A stretch of DNA of 64,000 bases from Adiantum capillus-veneris (taxonomy: Eukaryota; Streptophyta; Polypodiopsida; Polypodiales; Pteridaceae): positions 36,007,396 to 36,071,395 of the forward strand of contig CM043960.1 of the NCBI GenBank assembly GCA_014529385.2, written 5' to 3'. Below are positions 21,511 to 33,600 of the stretch, one piece after another. The notes below the pieces were generated by a model. The model saw only the letters and a list, made by a program, of their open reading frames with translations. It was not told the origin of the DNA and did not search any database. Position 1 is the stretch's first letter; the number at the start of each line of letters is the position of its first letter. Made by a program: the position numbers and the translations under genes.

Positions 21511-23546
21511 AAATTCCGGATTTCGTCAAATAAAAGCATTTATATCTATGTAATTTTTCAGTTCTCAAAACCATCTAAATCATTACAGGCATGAATTAGA
21601 GGTAAGCATGAATCCCCCATTTAACATCCTCATATGAATAGCTGATGGAGTTCTTACCATTAGAAAGTAGTTATTCTCATGTCCAATAGTGGATTTAGGT
21701 TGCAAGTTCTCTTTGAGTTCATCAAAATTGGGAGGGTCTTCTTATGGCAGTTCTACGAGAGTAATACCCTTCAAAGGCTTCAACAAGCTCACATGGAACA
21801 ATGTAAATTTTCCATGTAGGAGCTTGGAAGTGGTTTCAATGCTTATCATTCCTTTACTTGATTTTGCATGTCTCAAATCCAAGTTGGGGGAATGGTGTCA
21901 GCCTATGCTGAAGAATCTTGCTAAGAGTAACAAAGGGGGGAATAAACTCACTTTTATCATGAGTATTCTTCTTCAAAAATTTCCCCTAGGGGTCTATCAC
22001 CTCAAAAAGCCTAGTCTTAAGGTATACAATTCCATTGCCACACTCTACAAGTTAGTCTCTCTTGTCCTTAGCCATGTCCTTAGTCACTATAGTGGGCTTT
22101 GGTAGCACCATCTCCTTCTCACTACCCTCTGATTTGTGAGTGTAAACATCAACCTTGAAGAGGTCTATACACAAATAGAGTACGCATTTGCAGTGTGCTC
22201 TCTTGGGTTCCTTATTAGTAGATGCAGGCATCAAAGCAGTAGATAAAGTATCCCAGGAGGACATATTCTTGAATATGGTATATATCGTCTTTAGAGGTGC
22301 CCCTTCTTGGTCCTCAACTACTATCATTAGTGGATGCCTTTGAAGGCAATTCAAAGCCGAATGCAGTTGTGGGATAGTGCCTTGAATGCATGTAGAGCTT
22401 TAGGGTTAGTATTACTACCCTTATCCACTTTAGACAATAATTTAAACCAGATAATCAAATTGAGCCTGATTGAAAAATGGCTATTATGGATTTTTAGGGG
22501 CTATTTTCCAAGTTTTTAGCCTTTTCTAGTGTTTATAGTTGCAATACATGTTTTAGTGGGTGATATAACGCAATAAGGGTGGTCTGAACACAAGGCCATG
22601 TATTTGCCAAGACTGAGGTACGTGGCCTAGAAGGAGTCCAAATGGTGCTAGGGAGCTGCAAAAAGAGCACAACTATCAGTAGTTTTAGAAATAAGTTGAG
22701 CTCGAAATGTTTATATAAAGAAAAAATCGCGCTCATCTTCAACAACCTTAAGGACCAAAAATGAAGGTTATGGCCCCCCCTTTGGCCACAAAATTGGTAT
22801 ATTGGTTTAAATATAGAAAGGCTTTCAACTTTGGGCTGTCTCCATGGCTTCAAGGAATCCTTGTCCCACTATACAATCCAAATAGTACCTCCAATTGGAA
22901 ATGAATCAAGGAGGGATCAAAATTATTTGAGCGAATGAGATTGATTTTTGAAATTTAGGTGACCCAAAAGCTCCTTCTAAGAAGGCAAGCCCTAGTGCTG
23001 ATGAAGATAACTAACCATTTAGATTGGATTTTGGGAATGTGAAAGAAAAAAATTATTGTTCTCTTTAAATACAAAAAAAAAAAAGTGCATTGTCCTAGCC
23101 AGTGTTAGAAAAAAGCCGGGGTACATTGTATGTTAACTAGCAAAAATCACAAAATCCCGGCTAGATTTTGAGCTTGCCTTTAAGAAAACCGGTAAATTCA
23201 CAAGTTTTAGTGTAAATACCGGCAAAAGCTTCAAATTTTGGCCTAAAAACCGGTAGAATTTCAAGTTTGCCCTTATTTTCTTCGGTTAGGACAAATGTAT
23301 TTTTCTAGCTCTGGTCCGACTCCTAGCATCAAACTTTCAATATGATCTGACCTAGTACACTCTTTGGCAGATTCTAATTGGTTTTAATGCCAACACTCAT
23401 CTTAACTTACTTAATTCTACTCCAATGATGATGATGTTGGATCCTCTTATTACTCAATGATTAGTATTTTGTTAATGCCTAGCCTAGCTCTAACCCTTAT
23501 ATAGCATTCACATAACCTTTTTTCTAGGATTTGATCCTAGCACATT
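21511..23546. other. Unassigned stretch, probably interior of an old minus-strand LTR element
   Basis: Open frames at 21,689-22,105 (plus) and 22,052-22,354 (minus) have no motif that I know. At 23,100-23,290 a loose repeat of about 50 bases contains CCGGTA/CCGGCA followed by AAATT-rich text three to four times. The relic primer site at 23,547 points into this stretch, so it may be the leader and gag region of a decayed retroelement. Confidence 0.35.
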
Positions 23547-23564
23547 TCCCCAACAATGGTGCCA
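23547..23564 (-). other. Decayed tRNA-Asp-type primer-binding site of an LTR element
   Basis: The minus strand reads TGGCACCATTGTTGGGGA. It differs from the primer site of the intact gypsy element (TGGCGCCGTTGTCGGGGA) at exactly three positions, each a CpG changed to CpA or TpG. The matching LTR should lie at higher coordinates, but no repeat partner was found. Confidence 0.6.
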
Positions 23565-25142
23565 AAAGAAGGTTGTGCCATCATTGTAGCCTAGCGCCCA
23601 AGCAGCAAACCCCTAAAATGCCAATCCAAGGATACAACAAGTTGACCCTAGCCTACAACATTGAAAGCTAACTTGGTGAACCACTAAATGCATTGAGCTC
23701 ATGAGAAAGATTACTAATGTAAGCCCCAATGTCACTCCTCCTTACTCATTGTCTGCATGATGGAAACACTATTTGTATCCTCTCATGGTCAAGTAAGATT
23801 CTTAATGCATGAAAAGCTAGTTGTGAAGCTCATTGATGCCTAGAGAAATGGGATGTATCACCACACTCTTTAGGCAAGGAGCTCATGTGATGCATGGCTC
23901 AATAATGCTGACCTCCTATGCAACTCTCCTTATCCTATCTTGTACAACAAGCACATATAAGTCTGGCATGTAAACTAAGTACTTCAATTAAGAAAAAAAC
24001 TTAATGCCATGGAGCCTACATCGCTCAAAACAAAGAAAAGAAAAAAACTCAATTTTGCTACATTGCTCAGTCTCCATGCATGAAGGAGCATGAGGGAGAT
24101 ATTTACATACATCATAATAGAAATTAGGTAGTGATGGGAGAGATATGGTGCTCTTGCAAGGAACCAAGAAAATGTGGTTTCCAATGCCCTATCTTAATGT
24201 GTGCATCGACAAGCATGTTTGGACCCCAAATCCTTAAAGTAACATGCCCAAGTGTTCTTTACTTGGTAAGCCTAATGAATTCTTTTCCTCTCTTGAGTTG
24301 GAATTGGCAATTAGCATGATTTAGGCCATAGTCCTCGAGCCAAGTTGCACGGGCATCATTGTTGAGAAGCATTGCATGCACGTTGCAAAAGGCTGAGCGT
24401 TGATGATGATGGGTTGAAAGATTTATAGTAATTCTCCCTCATTTTGAAGCTTTGCATAGAGCTTCTTAGAGGTCACACCAAAAGTTGAACCAGGGGCCTT
24501 AGCCGCATGTGCAAAGCGACCTTCTTCAAAGTTGGTGCAACGTGAGGACCATTGGCATTTCATGCTAGCGTATCATAGTGTAGAAGAGCTCAAAGCTTGT
24601 AAAAAGCTTTTGTTGGCTTAAGGCTTAAATTGTTTAATGGTTTTCCCATGCAAGTTGTGGCTCTTGTTGAGGATGGAATCCTCTGTCGAGTCCTACTACC
24701 AAAATATGTAGATGCTCTAGTTGCATGAATAGTTCTACCATGCAGAGAGGGAGAGAAGAGGACTTTTACCAAAAAGCATGTCCATGGATAATTCTAGTTA
24801 GCATAAAATTGAGATATGCTAATTGGATTTGATGATGAGCTATATTGTTAACATGTTTGACATATTATATATCACCAAAATTTCTTGAAACAAGGAATCT
24901 AAATCTAAAAGCTCCAAAAAACAATTACTACTAGTTTGTAAGCATAAACTACTAGCAAACATGAATAGCGTAAAGCTAGTCAACGTGCTCTATCTCAATG
25001 CCCTCATCCACACAATATGATTGGCAACTTGATATGTCTTATCATGAAGGTTTTCCTCACTTTGGTTCCTATTTTGGATTTTATTCGCAATACAGCCTTC
25101 AACAATGATATTGAATGGAAAATCCTCCAAAAATTAAATCAA
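23565..25142. other. No supported gene; possible old LTR
   Basis: If the primer site at 23,547 is real, the minus-strand 5' LTR would start here, but I found no second copy. No coding frame with recognisable motifs. Confidence 0.35.
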
Positions 25143-25440
25143 TACAATAATCTGTAAGTGTACCCTTCCCATACCTCTTTGTGCCTACAACATTCACAGC
25201 CTCCAAAACATCCCTTGCCAATGGTAGATATCCTTCGATAGATATATGTGCCTTACAAAGCTCCTACATGGAAACATTGAATGCATAGATAGTCAAATGG
25301 CCATGAATCAATTGAATTACTCTTGCCTTACCTTTTGTCACCTTGGTAGGGAGATACACTAAAGGGATGATAAAGGGAAGGGCCGTGATTTCCTCAAGGA
25401 TCCCATAGTTCAATTCACTATTTGAGTTACTCTCACAGGG
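25143..25440 (-). pseudogene. Coding-like fragment of unknown family
   Basis: The minus strand stays open over about 95 codons with one stop, with protein-like composition: LNYGILEEITALPFIIPLVY, then LPTKVTKGKARVIQLIHGHL, then after the stop ELCKAHISIEGYLPLARDVL and EAVNVVGTKRYGKGTLT. I do not recognise it. It could be an exon or a retro-copied piece of a host gene, or part of a transposon protein. No splice sites or neighbouring exons were identified. Confidence 0.35.
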
Positions 25441-25761
25441 TAACTAGAATGCATTATTCATAATATAAATGCAAATTAGTTACATTATTGAAAAATAAAC
25501 AAATGTTTATGTGATTGTTGGACATTCTTGCCCTTACTCTCTACAAATGCCAGTAGGGCATCCATGGGCAAACATAATGCTACATTCTACCTCTGAAACA
25601 TCCACGACAATAGATTAGCATTCCATTTATCGGTGGGATTGCTTTAGCCTTTTCCCTTTGTTTTAAGAAGATTGCACTAACTCATGAAGAGACAAGGAGT
25701 AGCTCAAGTTTTCCCCAAAAGTGTCAGTAAGTCGAGAAGCTCTAGTGGGGGAGAGAAAGGA

Positions 25762-25781
25762 GGGGGGGGGGGGGGGGGGGG
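25762..25781. repeat. Poly(G), 20 bases
   Basis: Twenty consecutive G preceded by GGGGGAGAGAAAGGA and followed by GA-rich sequence; a purine-only tract of about 60 bases on the plus strand. Likely to form G-quadruplexes. Confidence 0.95.
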
Positions 25782-25904
25782 AGTGAGCCAAGGAGAGAGA
25801 GAGAGCATGTGCAAATAATGTAATACTCATACTTATGTAGTGACAAGTAGATATCCATGTGGTTTTCTACACATGAGCTACAACAAGTTAAACTGGTACC
25901 TTAT

Positions 25905-27250
25905 CTTTTTTTCACAAATCTCACAATATGTGAGAGACTATATTAATAAAAGAAAACTATAACATCAGCACCATGCTCAAATTGAGCGATGGCCACATAC
26001 ATTTCAAAGGAACTAATGATCAAATGGAGTCCCACCTCACAAACATCAACATGAGATAGACCTGATGGCGGTGAGAGTAACCCAATTCCACTCATCAAAG
26101 GTCTTGCTTTTTCCAATCCCAATAATAGTTTCCCTGCTATCTTGGATAATCTCTACATAGCTGGATATTGAGAGATCTTGGACGAACACTCTGCCATTTT
26201 GGGCCTTCATAATATGGTGGAAGAAGCAGAATCTAATGACTTGAGTACATAGCAGAATTGGTTGGCTTGAGTAGATCATTCTTGGAAAACCCAATCTTCC
26301 AAGTCATTTGGATCCATTTGCACACCTTACCTGCCAGGTTTCTAACCCCGGGGAACTCCACGAATAAGTGAGGTAGGTCCTCCCTAGCAGTTATGCAGCT
26401 TGAACACTTATCAAAGCCAATACCTTGAGCTAAGATCTTGTCACATGTAGGCAAGGCCCCCCATAACACCTTCCATAGAAAAATCTTCATTGATAAGGGT
26501 AACTAAGGGTTCCATATGTTCTTTATAGATGCAAACCACCGAGCCTCTAGCCAATGCATACCCCACTACTTGTTCAGGGTCGCGACCCAATCCGCCTTGT
26601 GCATAAGAGCTAGGTATATGCCCTTGGTGTGAGGTTTGAGGAAGTGGCTACTCTGTGGCCATCACCAAGCTTTCCACTCAAAGCTGGGTACACTTAGGGG
26701 CATTAAGAGATTGCCCAACCTTTCCAAAGCTCTATTAATTAGAATCCTCTCCATACGATTAAGGTAAGGTGAAACTGGGCAATCTCAAGGTCTGCCTTGA
26801 AGTTCATGTTGATGATGTCCCACAATTGGGTCAGACGTTGGAGTCCTTTGTTATTCACATTTCTTGCACTATCTCTCCTATAGGGGTTCAAAAGTATACT
26901 AGCAGGCCAAGGGGACCAGCATGTTATAGAGTTTTGGAAGTATTTGGTTAACTCTCCCACTCTAAAGCCTCTGTCACTCTATTGCACCAGCTCACTTGTT
27001 GTGTCGCTCATTCTCAAGTTGGTCCACTAAGGGGCAAGCAGTTTATCATGAACCTGAATCCCTTTCCATTGCCTCCCTTTAGAGTAGAGCTTCGTGTGTT
27101 CCATCATATCATAGGTCATAATAGCCCTTGCTTGGTCTTGTTTCACAACCGAGACCACAAACTTGGCACAAAGGTCCTTCGCATGGAAGGCGGGGTTGAG
27201 GATCAAAACTGGTACCTTATCTTACATGAAATTGGTAGGATATCATAATA
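25905..27250 (-). pseudogene. LINE ORF2 C-terminal half with 3' UTR and poly(A) tail
   Basis: The minus strand, from about 27,240, reads GIQVHDKLLAP, FQNSITCWSPWPASILL, NNKGLQRLTQLWDIINMN and QFHLTLI, then the zf-RVT domain: MKIFLWKVLWGALPTCDKIL, then CSSCITAREDLPHLF with the expected Cys and His, then WKIGFSKND, VIRFCFFHHIMKAQNGRVF. This is the part of ORF2 downstream of reverse transcriptase. The 3' UTR carries CTCACAATATGTGAG at 25,920-25,934 and ends in a tail (T at 25,906-25,912). 5' truncation removes the RT. Several stops and shifts. Confidence 0.8.
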
Positions 27251-27399
27251 AAATCTAGACAAAGAAAAATAAACAAATGCAAGGCGAAAACCCAAACTAT
27301 TATGGTCAATATTTTGTAACACTTTTTCATGGAAACAAAATAGCAACAATTTTCCACTCAACGAGGCAAGGTGAGTTTTGTTGGCCTTTGTAAGTCCAT

Positions 27400-27540
27400 C
27401 TTTTTTTTTTTTGCAGACCTCACAATAGTGAGTGAGAGTAAATTAATCCTCAAAAAGAATTACAAACTTACAACCTTGCACAAACTGTGTCAAGGCATCA
27501 TGAGACCACAACTAGCAACCATACATCGGCTAATAACGGG
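27400..27540 (-). mobile_element. LINE 3' end with stem-loop and poly(A)
   Basis: T run at 27,401-27,412 followed by CTCACAATAGTGAG (27,419-27,432) and text resembling the other LINE 3' UTRs. Open frames further right (27,490-27,810) show no ORF2 motif, so the insertion may be very short or diverged. Confidence 0.6.
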
Positions 27541-27925
27541 ACCCCCTTGGCATGACCAGCAAACGCTACAGCCCTTCTTCGCCATACATGTCAAGTTCGA
27601 CGACCCAATAGCAAAGGCCCTTCCAAAAGCCAGTAGCCCACAAACTTCCTTAACTTTGCATGATCCCTCATGTCCAACAGCAACCAATAATGCATAACAA
27701 TTCCCTTTCGCATACCCATGAGTGGCCCCCTTGGTGCCATATTTCCAAAAAAAAAATATAGGGTTGGGAGGAGCACCCCTATAATGGGGGCTTTCCCCGC
27801 CCCACACCAATCTCCCTATTCAAGCTCACATGAACCCTAGCTCATGCCAACCCTAGCCTTTATAATCTTGTAAAACACGTTTAAATATCTTTGGTTATTT
27901 CATGTGCAGGTTGTTATTGACATCC

Positions 27926-28911
27926 TTTTTTTTCCCTCAAAACTCACAATGGTGAGTAGATTATATTGACAAAACCAAAAAATTACAAATTCTTGCCATG
28001 CTTGTACCGAGCCATGACATTTTCAAAGGATCATAGATACACAGGTTGACAGGGGAGCCACCTCATAGCCATGGATGACCACACTATCACCCATGCAAGT
28101 CTATTATTGCAGCATCCATGGTCCTTCCTCCACTCCTCAAAGTTCCTCTAGTTTCCAAAGGTGATGATCATCCCTTGATTATTTGCGTGAACTTAGCTAT
28201 TTCAATGGAGTTCTCAAAGATCCAACAGTTCCTTGCCATCCAAATATGATTGAACTAATAGAATCTCACAATTTGTGTTGCGATGAGCAGTAGGTGGCTC
28301 TTGAACACCTTCCCTCCCAAGAAGAGATCGTTCTTGAAGAAGCCTACTTTCCAAGTCTTTTGTACCCATTTTCAAACCTTCCCTGCAAGGCCATAGAATA
28401 TTGGCAAACAGGTGAGGGAGGTCTTCCGAGCCATTATGCATTATGAGCATCTATTTGGATCAATTCCTCTGGCAAGAACCTTCACCCCAGTCTGCATGGC
28501 TCCCCACGACACCTTCCATAAGAAGACTTTCATCCTATGCGGCCATTGGGGGTGCTAGATGTTCTTCACGACCATCTCCCATCTTGACCCTGGCTAGTTT
28601 TGGCCCCACCACTTGGTAAGCAAGGAAACCCAATCCTTAGAAGCCACAAGGGTGAGGGTACACTTCCTTGGTTTGCACTTTCAAGAAAAAAAAAATCTTA
28701 GGCCACTAACATGCGTTCCTCTCAAACTTGGATTCACAGTTCGGAAGATACCACCTATTAAGTTGTTCAAGGGCTCTATTGATCAATAATCTTTTTGTCC
28801 CATTGAGGTTAAACTCGAGAGCCAATTGATTTGTTTCTTTCCAAACAGCTTCTATTGTGTTCTTATTGACATCCTAACCCAACATTACAAGGAAAACGTA
28901 GCAAATGGTTA
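27926..28911 (-). pseudogene. LINE ORF2 C-terminal part, interrupted by the gypsy insertion
   Basis: The minus strand reads NTIEAVWKETNQLALEFNL, then RLLINRALEQLNRW near 28,760, then PHRMKVFLWKVSWGAMQTGV and LARGIDPNRCS-CIMAR (zf-RVT) near 28,450-28,540, then WKVGFFKNDLF, IVRFY-FNHIWMARNCWIFE. Next comes a 3' UTR with CTCACAATGGTGAG (27,943-27,956) and a tail (T at 27,926-27,933). Its upstream end meets the 5' LTR of the gypsy element at 28,917, so the gypsy element appears to have landed in this LINE. I could not confirm LINE coding beyond the other junction at 42,627. Confidence 0.76.
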
Positions 28912-28916
28912 CAAGG
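28912..28916. repeat. Target-site duplication CAAGG (left)
   Basis: CAAGG immediately before the TG of the 5' LTR, repeated at 42,622-42,626 after the 3' LTR. Confidence 0.93.
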
Positions 28917-29515
28917 TGTTAACCCTCACGGCTCACGGACACCCTATCACCTACGAGACGGACGTTGTAACTTACGGTGGACATTGTATTATTTATTTGG
29001 TAGAGTCAAGTACCGGGCTTGTCATTCCAATAGTAAAAGGGTAAGAGTGATCGCCGATGAAAGGCGCACTCTAACTGGGACATTCAAGGGATTAGTTGGC
29101 TAAGCATGGGCGCCCAAGTGTGAATGGGGTGAGCTCATATAAAAGCCAACTAAACCTAAAATTCACTCATTCTCTCATTTGTGCAATGCAAGAAAGGTGC
29201 TCTTGCTCCATCTCCTTGTGTACTAGTGTGTGTGTGGGTGTGTGTGTGTGTACTTGAGAGAGAGAGAGTGTGTGTGTGTGTGATCGAGCATTGCGGCGGC
29301 ACGACGGCGGTGAAGCGGTTGAGCACGACGTAGCGGCATCTCCTTCTTCTTCGCGGCGAGGAATCCTCCACGGCAGGAGCATAGAGCGGTGAGTGACACA
29401 CCATTGCCCTCTTTTGAGCTTACTAGTTAAGCTAGTTGTGTGCTTGGAGCCGTCTGTGGCTTGCACACAGTGTTAGGCAAGTCCCTTGATTCGACAGTGT
29501 GGCAAGGAGTGCACA
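28917..29515 (+). repeat. 5' LTR of the gypsy element (599 bp)
   Basis: Begins TGTTAACCCTCACGGCTCAC and ends GGAGTGCACA. Contains a TATA box at 29,138, a (TG)n(GA)n(TG)n microsatellite at 29,228-29,282, and near its end GCACACAGTGTTAGGCAAG, which shares the GCACACAGT element repeated in the leader. Confidence 0.96.
29138..29145 (+). promoter_or_regulatory. LTR TATA box
   Basis: TATAAAAG 221 bases into the LTR; the same sequence is conserved in the 3' LTR at 42,240-42,247. The transcript would be expected to start about 30 bases downstream, near the CTCATTCTCTCATTTG stretch. Confidence 0.7.
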
Positions 29516-29519
29516 TTTT

Positions 29520-29537
29520 TGGCGCCGTTGTCGGGGA
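29520..29537 (+). other. Primer-binding site, tRNA-Asp type
   Basis: TGGCGCCGTTGTCGGGGA, 4 bases after the LTR. It is complementary to the 3' end of plant tRNA-Asp (known form TGGCGCCGTTGCCGGGGA) with one mismatch. This primer is typical of Athila-type elements. Confidence 0.85.
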
Positions 29538-30603
29538 ATCGCCCTGCACTAAGCCCAAGAGGCACTTTGTGCTTCTTCTGAGTTGTTTGTAGTAGGAAAG
29601 AAGAGGAAGAGGAAGAGGAATGAGTTATTTTTCTGCAAGTTGTTAATTTCTGTATTGTCTTCAAGTTCTGTGATTTCTGCATAATCTTGTGTTTTCTGTT
29701 TGCACACAGTCTTTGCACAATTAGTAGTCGTTAGCTTGTTCGCAGTGAATGAGTAAGTAGGTAGACAGTTAGCAATTTCTGTTTGCACACAGTCTGTACA
29801 CAGTTTTCTCTTAAGGTTTGCCTGCACACAGTCCTTGCACAGTAAGGTAGTGAGAGAGGAAGTAGGTGGACAGTTAGCTCACTGTCAGTAAGCAGTTAGC
29901 AGAGTGGTTAACAGATTAGTTAGTAGATTAGTTAGTGGTTAGTAGCACTGTTAGCAGCACTGTTAGTAAGTAGATAAGGTAGTGAGCTGTGAGCTGTTGA
30001 CAGAGAGGTAAGGTAGGTGTTGACAGTGTGTGTGGCCAAGAAAGGGTCACCTAAACCGCCTGCGGTCGTCGTCTTTTAAAATAAAATAAAATAAAAGAAA
30101 TGAAAATATTTAAGCGTGAGTGACTGGGGGGCTACACTAAAATTTTGATCGGGATCGGGATCGGGATCATTACCCCAAGTCCAAGCCCAAGCCCAAGCCC
30201 AGGCCCAGGCCCAGGCCTCAGTCCTATGATATATACTAGACTCACTCTTATATATATACCCTACCCCCTCAAGAGGGAATGAGAGCATGTGGGACAAGTC
30301 CTCCACTCTCCTCCCTTCTCTTCCCACTTGCACCCTTAGACTTTCTAATTTGAGCCTAGTTCCCTACTAGAAATTGACGGTTTTAGGGATTCCGAGGGCA
30401 TAAAGTGACCAAACGGAGGGCTGTAAGCACAACACGTCCCTCTGACTGAGACGCTCATTTTGAGCTATCATACGTTCTATTCTATAGCTGGGTCAGAACA
30501 AAAAGGACCCAAAAAAAAAAGACTTGGGTTGCAAAACACCCAAAAATACTAGGTGAGCAGCCTTCACGCGCACTCACTGACACTTCTACGGGATCAAAGT
30601 CAT
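29538..30603 (+). other. Gypsy leader with internal repeats and a candidate splice donor
   Basis: Untranslated leader of about 1.07 kb. TTTGCACACAGTC-type units occur at about 29,699, 29,779 and 29,820. TTAGTAGATTAGTTAGTGG-type GTTAG repeats fill 29,870-29,990. A (GATCGG)3 run at about 30,147 and (CCAAGC)n(CCAGGC)n at 30,178-30,217 follow. ACTAG|GTGAGC at 30,552/30,553 fits a plant splice donor and lies about 50 bases before the gag ATG. Such leaders normally hold packaging and dimerisation signals; no function is demonstrated here. Confidence 0.6.
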
Positions 30604-33600
30604 ATGAACCTATGCTCTGGACGAGTGTTAGAGCAAGAGCATGTTGGTAGTGCCTCCATTTACGCGGGCACCCATTATTCCTCCACCCTAGGTTCTGGAC
30701 CTTCGGCCGGGACTCAAGGTAGCGCGACCCAAGATCCTCATATCGCGTCTAGTGATTCTTCCTCTGACTACGAAGTCATGGAGGGGTATCCTACACCAAA
30801 CCCTGATAGTTCAAGTCAAGACATGCATGCCATGGGCCCACGGCCCGGGTCCAGCGTGTTTAGCCGCTTAACAGAGACCCTTAGTAGAGCTACTCGCTCC
30901 GAACATGCGGTTAATGAAATAAATAAAGGGAGTGGGAAAGTAAATTCGTCATTCATGCCTAAAATAGACCCTATGCTTCTTGAGAGTGTGCATGTGAATG
31001 TTCCATCCACTGCACCTCCTGATCCTTTAGGACTATCTCCCTCGGAGGTTTTACTACCCGATGGTAGGAGTCTTGCCGAAGTACAAGAGATCGAATGCTA
31101 TATGCAAGCAACAAGGGAGAGGGAAATTGAGAACCTACGAAGGCTAGAACAAAGTCGAGCCCTGAAAGCAAAGGCTCCTATGACAACAATCATGCCAGCC
31201 GAGCAACCGAGTGCTCCCAAGGTAGCAGTCACGGAGGGGCAAGCGATGGGGAGCAATAATGCTTCCACTTCGAGGGAAACCTCCAGCACGCCAGGCCTAG
31301 ATGGGATATTACTAAACGAAAATTGGGAGTATGACCTACAAGCAGAAGCTTTAACTGATCGGTACACAGGACACACCTATCTTGTGGGTTGGTTAGATGT
31401 TCTATAATCCACATCAGGTGCTACTAGCATAGATGAGCAACAACAGAAAGTCTGTGATGTCCTCCATAGAATTGTCGAGTTAGAAAGACAGAACACAGGG
31501 ATCAACATGCCTTCAACAGGCCTAATGAGATTCTTGGATACGGGAAAGGCCAACCAACCAACCCTATCACAAATGGAGACTCCCTCACTGAGCCCCATTG
31601 ATCCTCCATATGTTTTTTCGCCAGGAGCCTCAGTACAATCTGAGCCCACAAGTGGCAGCTTTACCTTCCCAAATCTAGCTCATCTTTCTCTTAATGACAC
31701 TACGGCTACCATGCATATCCCAGTGGTGAGCATGACAAGAAGTACACCATGGAGTTCATTTGTTAATACTGCGTCGATGCCTAGTAGCACAGTGCCCCCA
31801 ACTATACCTACATATATGTATCAATCATGTGCACCTGTCGTACCTCAGCCTCATGTAGCTCCTACACCTCCGATTATTCCAAGAGCTTACAATCCACAAT
31901 GGAATTATCCAAGCTCTTATACAAGTGGATCCATTCCTTTTAATAATAACATGCCATATCAGGCACCCCCTATGCCTAGGGCCACGCCTGTAAACTTTGG
32001 ACCACCGTCTGGTACACCACCATACGAAATATGGGACCCAAGAGCCGCGCGTATGCCAAGGCCAAGGCCAACTCCCATCTCACATGTGGTTCCAGGAGCA
32101 CATACACCCATTATACCTGCTCAAATAGGAGATTTGGCAGCATTTTCTCAAACTATCGGTCGCTCTATTGCGGAAAACATGCGTAGTGCACCTGATAGAG
32201 AGCCTAGGAGCAAGGCAGTTCAAGTAGCTAAGCTCACACAGAAATTCAGTGGAGACGGAGATGCTAGAAAGCATATGGAAGTCTTTGAACATGTGTGCGA
32301 TTCCTTGAAAGAGCACAATGAGCTACATAAGTGTAAGGCTTTGAGTTTGACCCTAAGCGGAAAGGCTAGAGATTGGTATAGAACCTTAAGAGTAGAAGAG
32401 AAAACGATCTACTCTACTCTTAGGAGATTGTTCTTGAAAGAGCACATACGAGAGGGAGTACTTTGGGGTGTAGCCTCTCAGCTCCAAAAAGCCCAACGAG
32501 AAGAAGGTGAATCCGTGAGAGACTTCATTAGTCGCCTAAATAATTTGAATTCTCGATGCAATCCAAACGAGCGATTCAACAACAACCAATTGCTCGATAG
32601 ATTCATTAGGGGACTACGACATGAAAGTATCTATAATAGCCTAGTCATTAGAGGTATCACTACTTGGGAAGCAGTCACCATGAATGCAATCCAATTGGAG
32701 GATAATTTAATGTTTGCAGGAGAAAGAGTGTCTGCCGAGCTGAAGTCTAGTAGCTCGCAAGCGTCAGGGCATGAGCCAATGAAGATAAAGCCAATCGTGA
32801 AAGAGCAAACGATATCTGAGATGACTTTGGCAGATCTCACCAAGGCCATCCAAGAAAGCCTTAGGGGTAATCATGCTCCACAAAACACTCATATGTATCC
32901 AAGAAGGGAGCAACAATGGTGCTCAATTTGCTTTGGCCCACATACTACGAGTGAATGCCCTACTTTCAGAGTAAAGTTTAACGGGACTTGTAACGCGTGT
33001 GGTAGGTATGGCCATCAAGCGAAGGATTGCCTAATGCTTAAACGCATCATGGAAAATAGACCGCCTATAGCTTGGGCAGACTCACCTCGAGTTCCTGCAT
33101 TGATGCCTACCCCACCCATGGAGCAACAGTTGCCATTACAGCACATGGTCCCTAGAACCCAAAATGTGGTCCAAACCACACCGTTGCCACCTCCAGTGCT
33201 AGGACCGCAACCCCCTCATCCAAGAGTTACACCTATGAACCAAATAGGTTGCGAGTCATCTAGTACTTATGTAGATTGCGAAGAGGACATAGACTCTAGT
33301 ATCACCTATGGAGTCGACATGCTTGAGGAGTGTCCCATGTACTATATGGAAGACCATTGGGGACAAATCAAACCGGTATATCAAGCTACTGCGCTAGTAG
33401 CTAGAGGCCAAAACATTAATAGTTTCGCCAGGAGACCACCTCTTCAGTGCTACGAATGTGGTGGACCACATCGAGTAGCTGAGTGCCCCATTAGAATGCA
33501 AAATAATGTTGCACTAATGCAAACAAGTCAAGGGAGTGCATTGGCAATGCCAATACTCACTTGTAATTGTTGTGGCATAGATCATTTGATCGCACAGTGT

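Noticed and set aside
27490-27810. 106-codon minus-strand frame as a gene
   Set aside because: No recognisable motif and the sequence adjoins a LINE tail; low-complexity features suggest chance.
30553-30603. Start of gag at 30,553 (GTG)
   Set aside because: A GTG start is not expected in a plant; the GTG is the GT of a likely splice donor and the first ATG in frame is at 30,604.
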